Assembly (NCBI GenBank): GCA_002718345.1
Contig: PBDA01000036.1
Coordinates: forward strand, 1 to 52,184
Source: Rhodospirillaceae bacterium
GTDB lineage: Bacteria; Pseudomonadota; Gammaproteobacteria; Steroidobacterales; Rariloculaceae
Length of the DNA stretch: 52,184 nt
Direction of reading: 5' to 3'
Shown: positions 28,577 through 38,753 of the stretch, one piece after another
Layout of the letters: every line of letters starts with the position of its first letter
Numbering within the stretch: the first letter of the stretch is position 1
Notes under the pieces: model-generated
Databases searched by the model: none
Told to the model about the DNA's origin: nothing
The model's input: only the letters and a program-made list of their open reading frames with translations
Program-made: the position numbers and the translations under genes

Positions 28577-29503
28577 ATGCAGTTTTACAGACATTTATCA
28601 CAATTAGAGAAAATGGGACCGCAATTAAGAGCTGTAACAGTAGGAGCTTATGACGGCATTCATCTTGGTCATCAGGAAATTCTTCGTCAACTAATAGGTC
28701 GAGCGCAGGAGATGGGTGGTCATGCTTTAGTTATGTCTTTTGAGCCTTTGCCCAGAGAATTCTTTTCCCCTGATCAGCCTGCAGCTCGTCTTACGAGATT
28801 TAGGGAACGCTATAAGTTATTAGCAGATTTTGGTATCGAAGAATTTTTTTGCCCTAAATTTTCTAGTATCAGGGACTTGTCACCTCAGCATTTTATACAG
28901 GATATTTTGGTGAAAGGGCTTAATGCATCTCATATTGTTGTTGGAGAAGATTTTCGTTTCGCAGCTCAAAGAATAGGCACTTTAGATTGTCTTATGTCAG
29001 CAGGAGTTACCAGTGGCTTTGGTGTGACTGCCGTACCAGGTGTCTGCTATAAAAATCAAAGAGCAAGTAGTACTCTAATTCGTGAGTCACTTAGCATTGG
29101 CGATATGAAAACGGTTTGTGGCATGTTAGGTCGTCACTATTCTATTTCAGGTAAGGTTGTCCGAGGTTTAGGTCTTGGTAAAAAACTTGGTTTTCCGACT
29201 GCTAATGTAAATCTTAACCGTCGTCGTACACCAGTTGATGGTATCTTTGCTGCTCGAATTAGTGGCTTGGCTGATAAGGAGTTAGATGGTGTTGCAAGTG
29301 TGGGTACACGACCCACAGTTGGCGGCGTGGAACCTTTGCTTGAGGTATTTATTTTCAACTTTGATGAAGAGATTTATGGTAAATACATTACGGTTCATTT
29401 TGTTGAACGTTTACGGGAAGAACGAAAATATCTCGACGTTGAAACTATGAAAGAACAAATGCACAAGGATGTGGCAGAAGCTCAGTTGATTTTATCTGTT
29501 TAA
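28577..29503 (+). CDS. ribF: Bifunctional riboflavin kinase/FAD synthetase
   Basis: Phosphorylates riboflavin to FMN and adenylates FMN to FAD. N-terminal nucleotidyltransferase domain with [12 protein letters not shown] and [13 protein letters not shown] (about 1-180); the flavokinase domain (about 185-308) has [17 protein letters not shown] with the PTAN motif, [12 protein letters not shown] and [16 protein letters not shown]. 308 aa, normal. It lies 5 bp before ileS, matching the conserved order. Confidence 0.96.
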   Translation: MQFYRHLSQLEKMGPQLRAVTVGAYDGIHLGHQEILRQLIGRAQEMGGHALVMSFEPLPREFFSPDQPAARLTRFRERYKLLADFGIEEFFCPKFSSIRDLSPQHFIQDILVKGLNASHIVVGEDFRFAAQRIGTLDCLMSAGVTSGFGVTAVPGVCYKNQRASSTLIRESLSIGDMKTVCGMLGRHYSISGKVVRGLGLGKKLGFPTANVNLNRRRTPVDGIFAARISGLADKELDGVASVGTRPTVGGVEPLLEVFIFNFDEEIYGKYITVHFVERLREERKYLDVETMKEQMHKDVAEAQLILSV

Positions 29504-29508
29504 GGGAA

Positions 29509-32322
29509 ATGGCCGATTACAAAAACACATTAAATCTTCCTAACACTGATTTTCCGATGCGGGGTAATTTGTCGCAGAGGGAACCAGCGATGCTGGAAGT
29601 GTGGGAGAAACAAAATCTCTATCATCAAATCCGAGAGGCGGCTAAGGGTCGTCCACGGTTTTTTTTACATGATGGGCCACCTTACGCTAATGGTGATATT
29701 CATTTAGGTCATGCGCTTAATCATGTCCTAAAGGACATTATTGTTAAATCAAAAACATTAGCTGGCTATGATGCGTCATATATTCCTGGTTGGGATTGTC
29801 ATGGCCTTCCAATTGAACATCAGGTTGAGAGGAAAAAAGGAAAGGTTGGGGAAAAGCTTACCCCGCGGGAGTTCCGTAAGGCCTGTAGAGAGTTCGCTGC
29901 TACTCAGATAGATCGTCAAAGAATTGATTTGATAAGGCTAGGGGTTCTCGGCGATTGGAAAAAACCATATATAACTATGGATCCTGCGTATGAAGCAGAG
30001 CAGATACGTGCGTTTGCAAAACTAGTTGAAAAGGGGCTGATTTATCGAGGGTATAAACCGGTTCATTGGTGTTTAAATTGCCGATCTGCCCTAGCTGAAG
30101 CTGAGGTTGAATACCAGGATAAAAATTCCGATGCAATTGATGTGCGGTTTTTAGCTAACGATATAAAAAAATTCAGTAGTTTATTGGATATAAGCTTACC
30201 TGATGTGCCAGTATCGGTACCGATATGGACCACAACCCCGTGGACTTTGCCAGGTAATAGAGCGGTTGCATTAAATGGAGATCTTGATTACACACTCATT
30301 CTGATAAAAATAAATAACAAAGAGGAGTGTCTTTTAGTTGCTACAGCTATGCTAGAGACTATAGTTGAACGCTACGGTATCAATGAGCCAGTTAGATTAG
30401 CTAATGCTACAGGTAAAGAATTCGAAGGCTTGGAGTTAAGGCATCCTTTTTATAACAGGTTAGTTCCAGTGGTTCTTGGGGAGCATGTTACTACTGAAGC
30501 AGGTACTGGTGCTGTGCACACTGCTCCAGGAAATGGCCACGAGGACTTTACTTTAGGTTTGAAGTACGAACTACCTTTGGAATGCTGTGTTGATGAAGTG
30601 GGAGTATACCGTGAGGACACGCCACTTGTATCAGGATTGCATATAGAACCTGCAAATGAAGTTATTATTAAATTGTTAGAAGAAACTGATTCTCTTCTTC
30701 ATCTTGAGCCAATAAGTCATAGCTATCCTCATTGTTGGCGGCACAAAACTGCAGTGATTTTCAGAGCTACGCCCCAATGGTTTATAGGTTTGGAGCAGGG
30801 AGCTCTTAGAAAAAATGCGTTAGCTGTTATATCAGATGTGGATTGGATACCTGAATGGGGTGAAGAAAGAATTCGTGGTATGGTTGATACTCGTCCTGAT
30901 TGGTGTATCTCACGTCAACGCACATGGGGAGTTCCAATACCTCTATTTGTACATGTTAAAAAAGGGGAAATTCACCCAGATTCTGCTGAATTAGCCCTGA
31001 GGGTTGCAGACAGGGTAGAGAAGGGTGGGATTGACGCATGGTTTGAAATATCAACTAAGGAGTTTCTTGGGGAACTAGGTTCTCAGTACGAAAAAGTAAC
31101 GGATGTTATGGACGTCTGGCTTGATTCAGGATTAAGCCATTATGTTGTGGACTCTATCAGGGATGAGGTTTCATTGCCCGCTGATCTTTATCTAGAAGGT
31201 TCTGATCAACATCGTGGTTGGTTTCAGTCTAGTCTTTTAACAGCAGTAGGTTTGTATGGTACTGCTCCTTATAAAGCAGTTCTAACGCATGGTTTTACCG
31301 TTGATGAGCAAGGCCATAAGATGTCTAAATCTCTTGGAAATGTAGTAGATCCAAAGAAGGTTTATAAAACTCTTGGTGCAGATATTCTTCGGTTGTGGGT
31401 TGCTGCTACGGACTATCGTGCTGAAATGAGCGTCTCTGATGAAATACTAAAACGCGTTTCAGACTCTTATAGGAGACTTAGAAACACTCAGAGATTTTTG
31501 CTCGGCAACTTAGATGGGTTTGATCCACATAGTCATCTTTTATCTGTTTCAGAAATGACCGCGCTGGATCAGTGGGCTATTAGTAGAGCATGTGAATTGC
31601 AGAATGAAGTGAAAAATGCATATGAGAATTATGAATTTCATCACATATACCACAAAGTTCATAATTTCTGTGTGATTGAGATGGGAGGTTTTTATCTTGA
31701 TGTGATAAAGGATCGTCTCTATACCACTCAGTCAGATGGTATTGCTCGCAGATCTGCACAAACGGCCATGTATCATATAGCTGAAGCTATGGTTAGGTGG
31801 CTAGCGCCAATTCTTACTTTTACTGCGGAAGAAATTTGGAAAGCGCTTCCAGGTGACAGAGAGGATTCAGTTTTCCTTTCTAATTGGTATGTTTTTCCAG
31901 ATGCAGTTATCAATGAAAATATAGATTGGGAATGCATATTGCACGTGCGCGACATTGTGGGTAAAGAATTAGAAAGGGTGAGAGCATCTGGAGAAATAGG
32001 CTCTCCTCTTGATGCTAAGGTCGATCTTTTTTGTCCGCCAACCTTGATAGAGAAACTAAGGGTCCTTGGCGACGAACTTCGATTTATTTTTATTACATCT
32101 GAAGCTCAAGTGCATCCAGAGGATCAACGTCCTGAAGATGCAGTATCTGTTGAAGTCGAGTCAGTTCCTTTTTGGATGAAACTAGTTTGTAGCGAGCAAA
32201 GCAAGTGTGCGCGTTGTTGGCATCGACGCGAGGATGTAGGCGAGCACACTGAGTACGAGGATATATGTGGCAGATGTGTAAGTAATGTAGATGGTTTGGG
32301 TGAGACAAGGGTATTTGCATGA
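29509..32322 (+). CDS. ileS: Isoleucyl-tRNA synthetase
   Basis: Class Ia synthetase with editing of mischarged valine. HIGH signature [10 protein letters not shown] (about 68), editing domain motif [13 protein letters not shown] (about 243-255), and KMSKSLGN (about 605). The C-terminal zinc site [10 protein letters not shown]...CGRCV marks the bacterial type-1 (mupirocin-sensitive type) enzyme. 937 aa, normal. The stop overlaps the lspA start in ATGA. Confidence 0.97.
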   Translation: MADYKNTLNLPNTDFPMRGNLSQREPAMLEVWEKQNLYHQIREAAKGRPRFFLHDGPPYANGDIHLGHALNHVLKDIIVKSKTLAGYDASYIPGWDCHGLPIEHQVERKKGKVGEKLTPREFRKACREFAATQIDRQRIDLIRLGVLGDWKKPYITMDPAYEAEQIRAFAKLVEKGLIYRGYKPVHWCLNCRSALAEAEVEYQDKNSDAIDVRFLANDIKKFSSLLDISLPDVPVSVPIWTTTPWTLPGNRAVALNGDLDYTLILIKINNKEECLLVATAMLETIVERYGINEPVRLANATGKEFEGLELRHPFYNRLVPVVLGEHVTTEAGTGAVHTAPGNGHEDFTLGLKYELPLECCVDEVGVYREDTPLVSGLHIEPANEVIIKLLEETDSLLHLEPISHSYPHCWRHKTAVIFRATPQWFIGLEQGALRKNALAVISDVDWIPEWGEERIRGMVDTRPDWCISRQRTWGVPIPLFVHVKKGEIHPDSAELALRVADRVEKGGIDAWFEISTKEFLGELGSQYEKVTDVMDVWLDSGLSHYVVDSIRDEVSLPADLYLEGSDQHRGWFQSSLLTAVGLYGTAPYKAVLTHGFTVDEQGHKMSKSLGNVVDPKKVYKTLGADILRLWVAATDYRAEMSVSDEILKRVSDSYRRLRNTQRFLLGNLDGFDPHSHLLSVSEMTALDQWAISRACELQNEVKNAYENYEFHHIYHKVHNFCVIEMGGFYLDVIKDRLYTTQSDGIARRSAQTAMYHIAEAMVRWLAPILTFTAEEIWKALPGDREDSVFLSNWYVFPDAVINENIDWECILHVRDIVGKELERVRASGEIGSPLDAKVDLFCPPTLIEKLRVLGDELRFIFITSEAQVHPEDQRPEDAVSVEVESVPFWMKLVCSEQSKCARCWHRREDVGEHTEYEDICGRCVSNVDGLGETRVFA

Positions 32323-33071
32323 CCTCAAAAAAAACTACAACAAAAAAGCCGCTAAGAAAAAAAAAGAATAAAAAAATAGCAAAAAAGAAAACTGTAGTTA
32401 AAAAGGTTTCAAAAATACGAAAGAAGAAGTCTTTGGTATCAGAGCTTGATGACAGGAAGAGTAATAAAAAGCGTAAGAAAGCAGCTAAAAAGACCTCTAA
32501 CAAAAAAAGTGCTCCAAAAAGTAAGCCCTTAGGTTCGTTTCAAAGAGATAAGCCTGTTCCGGAAGTAGCTGCGAAGGCTGGAAGATTATTATCAATTAAT
32601 TCAGGAGCTTCCCGATGGCTTTGGCTAACACTGCTAGTCGTATTATTCGATCAGTGGACTAAGTCTCTAATAATGGATAATTTTAACGAATTCGACTTCG
32701 TTACTATTCTTCCGTATTTGGATTTCATGAGAGTCCATAATACTGGGGCTGCATTCAGCATTCTGAGTGATGCTAGTGGGTGGCAGCGTTGGATGTTTAT
32801 AACTTTGGGTTTTGGTATTAGTGGTGTGATTCTGGTCTGGATAAAAAATTTGCCAACTAATGGTCAAGCATTACTCGCTTCATCTTTATCATTGATTATG
32901 GGTGGCGCGTTAGGAAATGTTATAGATAGAATTCTATGGGGGCACGTCGTAGACTTTATTCGTGTCCATTATGAGCAATGGTATTTTCCAACATTTAATA
33001 TCGCTGATTCAGCTATAACATTGGGGGCAGTGCTTCTAATTCTAGATTCGGTATTACACAAAGAATCATGA
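32319..33071 (+). CDS. lspA: Lipoprotein signal peptidase LspA with Lys-rich N-terminal extension
   Basis: Aspartyl protease that cleaves prolipoprotein signal peptides in the inner membrane. The normal LspA body occupies about residues 97-250: first helix [32 protein letters not shown], and catalytic Asp203 (GNVIDRI) and Asp230 (NIADSAI). It is preceded by a roughly 95-residue, very basic extension with 29 lysines in the first 70 residues, resembling histone H1-type tails. The ATG overlaps the ileS stop (ATGA), which supports translation of the extension; no internal ATG exists before the first membrane helix. fkpB and ispH, usual neighbours, are absent. Confidence 0.94.
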   Translation: MTSKKTTTKKPLRKKKNKKIAKKKTVVKKVSKIRKKKSLVSELDDRKSNKKRKKAAKKTSNKKSAPKSKPLGSFQRDKPVPEVAAKAGRLLSINSGASRWLWLTLLVVLFDQWTKSLIMDNFNEFDFVTILPYLDFMRVHNTGAAFSILSDASGWQRWMFITLGFGISGVILVWIKNLPTNGQALLASSLSLIMGGALGNVIDRILWGHVVDFIRVHYEQWYFPTFNIADSAITLGAVLLILDSVLHKES

Positions 33072-33170
33072 ATATATGACTTATATATTGCTGGTTTTGG
33101 CTCTCCATTGTAAATAGAGGCTATCGCAGAGTATACTTTTCAAGTAGTTGATTTCTAAGGGGGTAGGGAC

Positions 33171-33584
33171 GTGACCCGAGAGGAAATTGCACAAAAACTA
33201 GAAGATCATGGAGTGTTGCCTACTGCGCAGCGTTTGGATGTTGGGGAAATCATACTCAGTTCGCCGCAACATACTTCAGCAGACCAGATTATTGCTCAAA
33301 TACGCCAAAAAGGTTCAAAAGCTTCAAAGGCAACTGTCTACAACACACTGAATTTGTTTTGTGAGCGAGGATTATTGAGGACCGTGCATGTAGACCCCGT
33401 ACGGCAGTATTATGATCCCACTACAGAAAGTCACCATCATTTTTATAATCTAGATAGTGGTGAACTTACAGATATCCCTCCAGATGCGATTAAGTTGCAA
33501 GTAAGCATGGACCTACCTGCTGGTACAGAGCAGGCAGGCGTGGAAGTAGTAATACAAATCCGCGATTCTGAAGCTGATTGTTAA
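33171..33584 (+). CDS. Fur-family regulator, Irr-like
   Basis: DNA-binding regulator of the Fur superfamily. The N-terminal winged helix (about 1-80) contains LPTAQRLDVGEIIL, HTSADQIIAQI and ASKATVYNTLNLFCERGLL. The C-terminal region has a HHHFYNLDSGELTDI segment without the CxxC metal site of Fur. The VYNTLN...GLLR...YYD...HHHFY...EL.DI pattern resembles Irr, the haem/iron-responsive regulator of alphaproteobacteria; this assignment is by motif resemblance only. GTG start with AAGGGGG 7 bases upstream. Its stop overlaps the convergent protease gene by 4 bp. Confidence 0.83.
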   Translation: MTREEIAQKLEDHGVLPTAQRLDVGEIILSSPQHTSADQIIAQIRQKGSKASKATVYNTLNLFCERGLLRTVHVDPVRQYYDPTTESHHHFYNLDSGELTDIPPDAIKLQVSMDLPAGTEQAGVEVVIQIRDSEADC

Positions 33585-34246
33585 TCTGTATTTATTTGGG
33601 GTGTAGCCATATATAAAGCTTTAGCACGGCTAATATCTTTCTCTGACAGTCCGGTTATCTTCCTAATGTCTTGTCTGGAATTTACCTGGTTGCGGTAACG
33701 TTCAAAAAAACTAGAAATTTCACCGCCATATTCGAATGAGTACATAATGTCGGCGTAATCATCAGTATGAGAAAGACCAAGAGCATGACCTAGTTCATGT
33801 AGACACGTTAGATAGACAATTGTGTCTCGGAAAAGAGAATCGTTTTTCGCTCGTTGCGCCAGTTCATTTCCTAACTCATCAATATTGGGTCGGATAAAGA
33901 TACCAGCCCCACGTTTTCCATTTACACTTAGTGGCCACATTTCGCCGTACTGGCCAGAATTAGCTGGTACCCAATATAAGCGCAATAATGATGTTGACTC
34001 TGAACCAGGTATGAACTCAAGTTTTCCATCTAAGCTTTTCTCCCACGCTTTTATGGCCCAGTTTGCAAGTTCTGAATCTGTGTCTTTATAACGTGATTCT
34101 TCAGTACCCTTTGCTATATAAAATGTGACTAGTCCGTCCGTCTCTATGGCAGCTAATTTGGGTGTACGTTGTGCTTCGGTAGTTGTTGAATAGCCTGCTA
34201 ACAAGACTAGATTAGTCACAAGTGCTAGTAGGGGGTTATTTTTCAT
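33581..34246 (-). CDS. Secreted matrixin-like zinc metalloprotease
   Basis: Exported M10-type metzincin. Signal peptide about 1-25. The zinc-binding motif HELGHALGLSH (His150, Glu151, His154, His160) and a Met-turn at Met168 (DIMYS) are complete, so it should be active. The N-terminal part (about 38-135) has short strands (FYIAKG, LRLYWVP, GIFIRP) typical of matrixin cores. 221 aa, with no propeptide cysteine switch visible. Substrate unknown. Convergent with the Irr-like gene. Confidence 0.85.
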   Translation of the reverse strand: MKNNPLLALVTNLVLLAGYSTTTEAQRTPKLAAIETDGLVTFYIAKGTEESRYKDTDSELANWAIKAWEKSLDGKLEFIPGSESTSLLRLYWVPANSGQYGEMWPLSVNGKRGAGIFIRPNIDELGNELAQRAKNDSLFRDTIVYLTCLHELGHALGLSHTDDYADIMYSFEYGGEISSFFERYRNQVNSRQDIRKITGLSEKDISRAKALYMATPQINTD

Positions 34247-34363
34247 GCATTAACGTAACAATTAAGGCTTAGATTGGGTAAGTTATCAATATATTCATGG
34301 TAGCACTAAGTAGCTAACTAGAAAAATAAGTCTAAGTATCTAATAATCCATGCCGCTTTTTCA

Positions 34364-34439
34364 GCCGGTGTAGCTCAGTCGGTAGAGCAACGCATTCGTA
34401 ATGCGTGGGTCGGCGGTTCGATTCCGTCCACCGGCACCA
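34364..34439 (+). tRNA. tRNA-Thr (anticodon CGU)
   Basis: A 76-nt cloverleaf with encoded CCA. Acceptor GCCGGTG/CACCGGC, D-stem GCTC/GAGC, anticodon stem ACGCA/TGCGT with loop TTCGTAA (anticodon CGT at 34397-34399), T-stem GGCGG/CCGTC with TTCGATT loop. Reads the ACG threonine codon. Confidence 0.97.
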
Positions 34440-34539
34440 CAGATACTTTCTGTGTAAATGGCCACATAAAATTTTTCAAGTCTATCCATAGCTAATGAAT
34501 TAGCTGTATGCTGTAAGGAGTGCTGTTGGGAGTATATGA

Positions 34540-35559
34540 GTGGCTGATATTCCAGTTAAATATGAGGGCTTGTTTCACGTTATAAATACCGCAGTTTTTG
34601 AAAGACGGTTATTGGATGAATTATGTAGTCTTGCAACTCGTGTGCGTGCCGTAGCAAAAACTCGAGCTGGCGCAAGATCACTGCAAGAACTTGGATCCAA
34701 TAAAAGAGCAATGCTTTATTTTACTCAGCCATCTACTAGAACATTTCTTTCCTTTAATAATGCCTGCCATCTTCTGGGAATTCGTACAAGTGAAATTCGG
34801 GATCCATCAACTTCATCAGAAGTTAAAGGTGAAAGTTTTGAAGATGCGATACGTACATTTAGTTCCTACGTAGACATCATAATTATGCGTTCTCGAGAAT
34901 CCGGTCGCGCTGCTAGTGCTGCACAGCTTATGGATACTATTAAGCGACCTGTTCCTATAATTAATGCTGGAAGCGGAAGTGATCAACATCCAACTCAGGC
35001 ATTACTTGATATTTATACATTGGATCGTAGTTTTTTAGAGCGTGGTGGTATAGACGGAAAAGTTATAGGAATGATGGGAGATTTAAAGCGTGGAAGGACT
35101 GTAAGGTCTTTATGCTATTTAATGAAATGCTATACCAGCGTGCATTTAGTTTTTATTGCACCACCAGACTTTGCTATGCAAGATGACATCAAAAAATTCT
35201 TAAAGAAGCAAAGAATCTCATTTATAGAAAGTGATGAGCTTGAGGAAGTGCTCCCAGAACTAGATGCTCTTTATGTTACACGTATGCAATCTGAGTGGGA
35301 CCAAAGAGGAGAGTCAAAAGATATTGATCTAAGTAAATATACCTTTGGAAAAGAACAATTGGATACCCTTAAGCCAGATGCAATAGTGATGCATCCCTTG
35401 CCACGAGGTTCTGAAATAGAACCACTGGTGGATTCTGATCCTCGAGCTATGTATTGGCGTCAGGAACGTAACGGAATGTGGATGCGTGTTGCTGTATTAA
35501 TTAAATTGCTTGGATTAGAAGAAAGTTTGTATAAGTTAAGTCCTGTAGTTAACGACTAA
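34540..35559 (+). CDS. pyrB: Aspartate carbamoyltransferase catalytic chain
   Basis: Condenses carbamoyl phosphate with aspartate in pyrimidine synthesis. The carbamoyl-phosphate motif is FTQPSTRTFLSF, with HPTQALLDIYTLDR, GDLKRGRTVRSL, YVTRMQ and VMHPLPRGSEI typical of ATCase rather than OTCase. 339 aa is about 28 longer than E. coli PyrB. No pyrI regulatory subunit or pyrC dihydroorotase gene is adjacent. GTG start at 34540 with GGGAG 7 bases upstream. Confidence 0.92.
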   Translation: MADIPVKYEGLFHVINTAVFERRLLDELCSLATRVRAVAKTRAGARSLQELGSNKRAMLYFTQPSTRTFLSFNNACHLLGIRTSEIRDPSTSSEVKGESFEDAIRTFSSYVDIIIMRSRESGRAASAAQLMDTIKRPVPIINAGSGSDQHPTQALLDIYTLDRSFLERGGIDGKVIGMMGDLKRGRTVRSLCYLMKCYTSVHLVFIAPPDFAMQDDIKKFLKKQRISFIESDELEEVLPELDALYVTRMQSEWDQRGESKDIDLSKYTFGKEQLDTLKPDAIVMHPLPRGSEIEPLVDSDPRAMYWRQERNGMWMRVAVLIKLLGLEESLYKLSPVVND

Positions 35560-35686
35560 AGGTTAAATTTTAAGCGGCATTCACCTTACTCAAATTAATT
35601 TTAAATTAATTATGAGCTTTGCCAGCTAGAAATAGTCCGGTACTCTAGGGGTGTTAGAAAATTTAGCCCTATAATTGAGGAATATT

Positions 35687-36973
35687 GTGAAATTCAAGTC
35701 TAATAAAATAGAAGAGCAAGTAGCCGATAATGGGTTATTACATAGACGTATTTTCTTATCAAATGCGGGAGCGCTGTTAGGTGCTGGTGCTTCTGGGATA
35801 CTGAGTGGGAGTATTGCTCATGCTCAAGGGGCTCAATCTCGCCCTCCTTGGATGCGTGTACCAGGGAAAGGAGTTGGTGGATATGGCGCGCGTGCAAGGT
35901 TTGAAGATCATGTGCAAAGATCCGCCGGTTCAGCGCCGGGTACTACTGGTGCTGGAGCATCACGGACTCCATTAGAGCACCTTGAAGGGATAATTACACC
36001 TAGTTCACTTCACTTTGAGCGTCACCATAGTGGTATACCGGAGATTGACCCCAATGAACATAGACTTCTCATACATGGTCTAGTTGAGAGGCCTCTTTTC
36101 TTTGATATGAATTCTCTTACACGTTATCCGATGGTTTCAAAAATCCATTTCATCGAATGTTCTGGTAATAGCCGAGTATCAGGCCTTATTCCAGAGCCTG
36201 TTCAGCAGAGTTGTGGCGTACTCCATGGGCTAGTTTCATGTAGTGAATGGACAGGAGTTCCCTTATCTATTCTTTTGGATGAAGTAGGCGTGGATCCTGA
36301 TGCTGGATGGATTTTAGCAGAGGGCAGTGATTCAGCTGCAATGAGTAGAAGTGTGCCAATGTCAAAGGCAATGGATGATGCAATGATAGCTATTTATCAA
36401 AATGGTGAAAAATTGCGACCAGATAATGGGTACCCAATTAGACTTTTCTTGCCTGGTTATGAAGGCAATACTAGTGTCAAATGGCTTCGGAGAATAAAGG
36501 TGACTGCAGAGCCTACAATGACAAAAGATGAAACTTCCAAATACACTGATCTTCTAGATGATGGCACATCTTTGATGTTTACTTTTCCGATGGAAGTTAA
36601 GTCTGTGATTACTTCACCATCTCCTGGGTTAGATCTTGAGGGACCAGGGCTTTATGAAATATCCGGTATAGCTTGGTCAGGTGGTGGTCGTATTAGTAAG
36701 GTAGAGGTATCAGCAGATGGGGGATTGAGTTGGGGTGAAGCTGAGCTTTCAGCACCAGTTCTTGATAGAGCACTAACGAGGTTTCGTATGGCTTGGCAGT
36801 GGAATGGCGCACCTGCAGTTATCATGAGTCGTGCCATTGATGAGACTGGAGCAATACAGCCAACTCGGGATTCCATTATTGCCGCAAAAGGTATGAAGTT
36901 CGCTTATCACTATAATGGTATACAAGCCTGGGGCATTGATGCTAATGGGCGGGCGGTTAATACTTATGCGTAA
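35687..36973 (+). CDS. SoxC-like sulfite oxidase family molybdoenzyme, copy 2
   Basis: Second periplasmic Moco enzyme, paralogous over its full length to the protein encoded at 24479. I use the GTG at 35687 (GAGG 6 bases upstream), giving 428 aa; a TTG at 35675 is the alternative. Tat signal LLHRRIFLSNAG (Arg20-Arg21). Mo-ligand Cys158 in IECSGNS, then GLVSCSEWTGVPLSILLDEVG, EGNTSVKWLRRIKV, GRISKVEVSADGGLSW. Followed by a cytochrome c overlapping by 8 bp, the same organisation as copy 1. Substrate is inferred only from family. Confidence 0.87.
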   Translation: MKFKSNKIEEQVADNGLLHRRIFLSNAGALLGAGASGILSGSIAHAQGAQSRPPWMRVPGKGVGGYGARARFEDHVQRSAGSAPGTTGAGASRTPLEHLEGIITPSSLHFERHHSGIPEIDPNEHRLLIHGLVERPLFFDMNSLTRYPMVSKIHFIECSGNSRVSGLIPEPVQQSCGVLHGLVSCSEWTGVPLSILLDEVGVDPDAGWILAEGSDSAAMSRSVPMSKAMDDAMIAIYQNGEKLRPDNGYPIRLFLPGYEGNTSVKWLRRIKVTAEPTMTKDETSKYTDLLDDGTSLMFTFPMEVKSVITSPSPGLDLEGPGLYEISGIAWSGGGRISKVEVSADGGLSWGEAELSAPVLDRALTRFRMAWQWNGAPAVIMSRAIDETGAIQPTRDSIIAAKGMKFAYHYNGIQAWGIDANGRAVNTYA

Positions 36974-37484
36974 TCAGATTTTTATTATTGCTTTACTTGT
37001 TTTTACTTTCACTAACAAAGGGTTATCTCAGCAAAGCCCTGGGTTAGGTGTTGAGGCTACCGCAGAAGAAATTGCGGTCTTAGATATTAGTATTGCACCT
37101 GATGGTGTTGGCTTGCCTGATGGTTCAGGTACGGTTTCTGAAGGGGCTGAGGTTTACGCAGAGCAATGCATAGCTTGTCACGGAGATGAAGGCCAAGGAC
37201 AGCTAAATGATCGTCTTGTAGGAGGACATGGTTCTTTAATAGACGATGCGCCTGTAAAAACAGTCGGTAGTTATTGGCCTTTTGCTACAACGTTATTTGA
37301 CTATATTCGTCGTGCGATGCCTTATTTGCAACCACAGTCTCTAACAAATAATGAAATCTACGCTCTCACAGCCTACATACTTTATCTAAATGAAGTTATT
37401 GAAGAAGAAGATATAGTGAACGCTCAAACCTTACCAGATATTCAGATGCCAAACAGGGATAACTTTATAATGGCCTATCCATAG
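36966..37484 (+). CDS. SoxD/SorB-like monohaem cytochrome c, copy 2
   Basis: 172-aa periplasmic cytochrome. Start at the ATG at 36966, with the preceding SoxC-like gene ending in TATGCGTAA. Signal peptide ends about residue 21 (KGLSQ). Haem motif Cys68-x-x-Cys71-His72 (CIACH), probable axial Met in RRAMPY. Shares SPGLG, PDGxGLPxGxG, SYWPFATTLFDYIRRAMP and QMPNRDNF with copy 1. A longer in-frame ORF from 36915 lies inside the upstream gene. Probably accepts electrons from the adjacent molybdoenzyme. Confidence 0.85.
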   Translation: MRNQIFIIALLVFTFTNKGLSQQSPGLGVEATAEEIAVLDISIAPDGVGLPDGSGTVSEGAEVYAEQCIACHGDEGQGQLNDRLVGGHGSLIDDAPVKTVGSYWPFATTLFDYIRRAMPYLQPQSLTNNEIYALTAYILYLNEVIEEEDIVNAQTLPDIQMPNRDNFIMAYP

Positions 37485-37511
37485 TTTAGTTCGGTTTTGA
37501 TTAAAAATGAG

Positions 37512-38531
37512 CTAGTCTATTTTATCTGAGAGGCGTTCATAAACTCGTCTTGCATTTCCTTCAAAAATATTTTCTCTATCCTCCTTAGTAAGAGTATTGT
37601 TATTCAGGATATAACGCTTTGTATCGTCAAAATAGTTACCTGTCTCTGGGTCAATGCCTCGTACTGCACCAATCATCTCCGAAGCAAACAGAATATTTTT
37701 TACAGGAATTACTTCCAATAAGAGATCAATTCCTGGTTGATGGTAAACACAAGTATCAAAAAATACATTGTTGAGCACTAATTCATCTAGGGGGGGTTTT
37801 TTTAACATATCAGCTAGCCCTCTAAACCGTCCCCAGTGAAATGGTACTGCCCCGCCGCCATGAGGAATTATGAGTTTTAGTTCTGGAAAGTCTACAAATA
37901 TATCCGACGTCATCATTTGCATGAAAGCAGTCGTATCAGCACTGAGGTAATACGAACCTGTTGTGTGAAAAGCTGTATTACATGCCGCACTCACATGAAT
38001 CATTGCGGGCACTTTAAGTTCACACATTTTTTCGTATAGGGGATACCAGTATTTGTCACCCAGTGGTGGTGAATTAAAGTAACCTCCACTAGGGTCGGGG
38101 TTTAAATTGCATCCAACAAACCCTAGTTCTGTAACGCATCGTTGAAGCTCTATGAGCGAGTTTTCAATTGGCTTGCCAGGTGATTGTGGAAGCTGACACA
38201 CTCCGACAAAATTATTAGGATAGAGTTGTGTAAGTCGATATATTAATTCGTTGCAATGTGTTGTCCATGCAATGCTTGTTGATTCATTTCCAATGTGATG
38301 TCCCATACCACTCGCTCGAGGGGAAAAAATTGTTCTGTCTGTGCCTCTTTCTCTTTGCAATTTTAATTGTGCTGCTTCAACGCTATCCCGTAATTGATCA
38401 TCAGTAATATGTATTGTTTCTTTGAGAGCCCGATGTAATGGATCCTTTTCAAGGTCTTTTATTTGTTTATCACGGTAGTGGCCTAACTCCGCTGGTTCAG
38501 TTGTATAGTGGCCATGGCAATCTATGATCAT
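37512..38531 (-). CDS. ligJ: 4-oxalomesaconate hydratase (LigJ-like amidohydrolase)
   Basis: Amidohydrolase-superfamily enzyme. LigJ hydrates 4-oxalomesaconate in the protocatechuate/gallate 4,5-cleavage pathway. N-terminal metal motif MIIDCHGHYTTEP, the diagnostic FSPRASGMGHHIGNESTSIAWTTHCNELI, GFVGCNLNPDPSGGYF, MIHVSAA, LIIPHGGGAVPFHWGRFRG and FASEMIGAVRGIDPETG. 339 aa matches LigJ. No other lig genes are adjacent; it is convergent with the second cytochrome and divergent from the DUF5916 gene. Confidence 0.85.
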   Translation of the reverse strand: MIIDCHGHYTTEPAELGHYRDKQIKDLEKDPLHRALKETIHITDDQLRDSVEAAQLKLQRERGTDRTIFSPRASGMGHHIGNESTSIAWTTHCNELIYRLTQLYPNNFVGVCQLPQSPGKPIENSLIELQRCVTELGFVGCNLNPDPSGGYFNSPPLGDKYWYPLYEKMCELKVPAMIHVSAACNTAFHTTGSYYLSADTTAFMQMMTSDIFVDFPELKLIIPHGGGAVPFHWGRFRGLADMLKKPPLDELVLNNVFFDTCVYHQPGIDLLLEVIPVKNILFASEMIGAVRGIDPETGNYFDDTKRYILNNNTLTKEDRENIFEGNARRVYERLSDKID

Positions 38532-38753
38532 ATTGGACTGTAATCTTAGTTGAGTATTTAGTTAAAGGCCTTTATATCATCTTGAATGCCAATGCGTCAC
38601 TGTTAGAGAGATGGTTTGCCCTAAAAGCTTCTTAAATAACTCCATGACAGTTAATTCATCCCAATATTACTTAAAATATGAAAAACAAATACATTATTTA
38701 CTATAAAATGCCGTTGGCGATGGCTATTAGAGGCATAAGGAGGCGCTTCTTTT

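Noticed and set aside
32093-32503. 136-codon minus-strand ORF rich in Phe and Leu
   Set aside because: It is the antisense of the Lys-rich lspA extension (AAA/AAG read as TTT/CTT) and of the ileS end.
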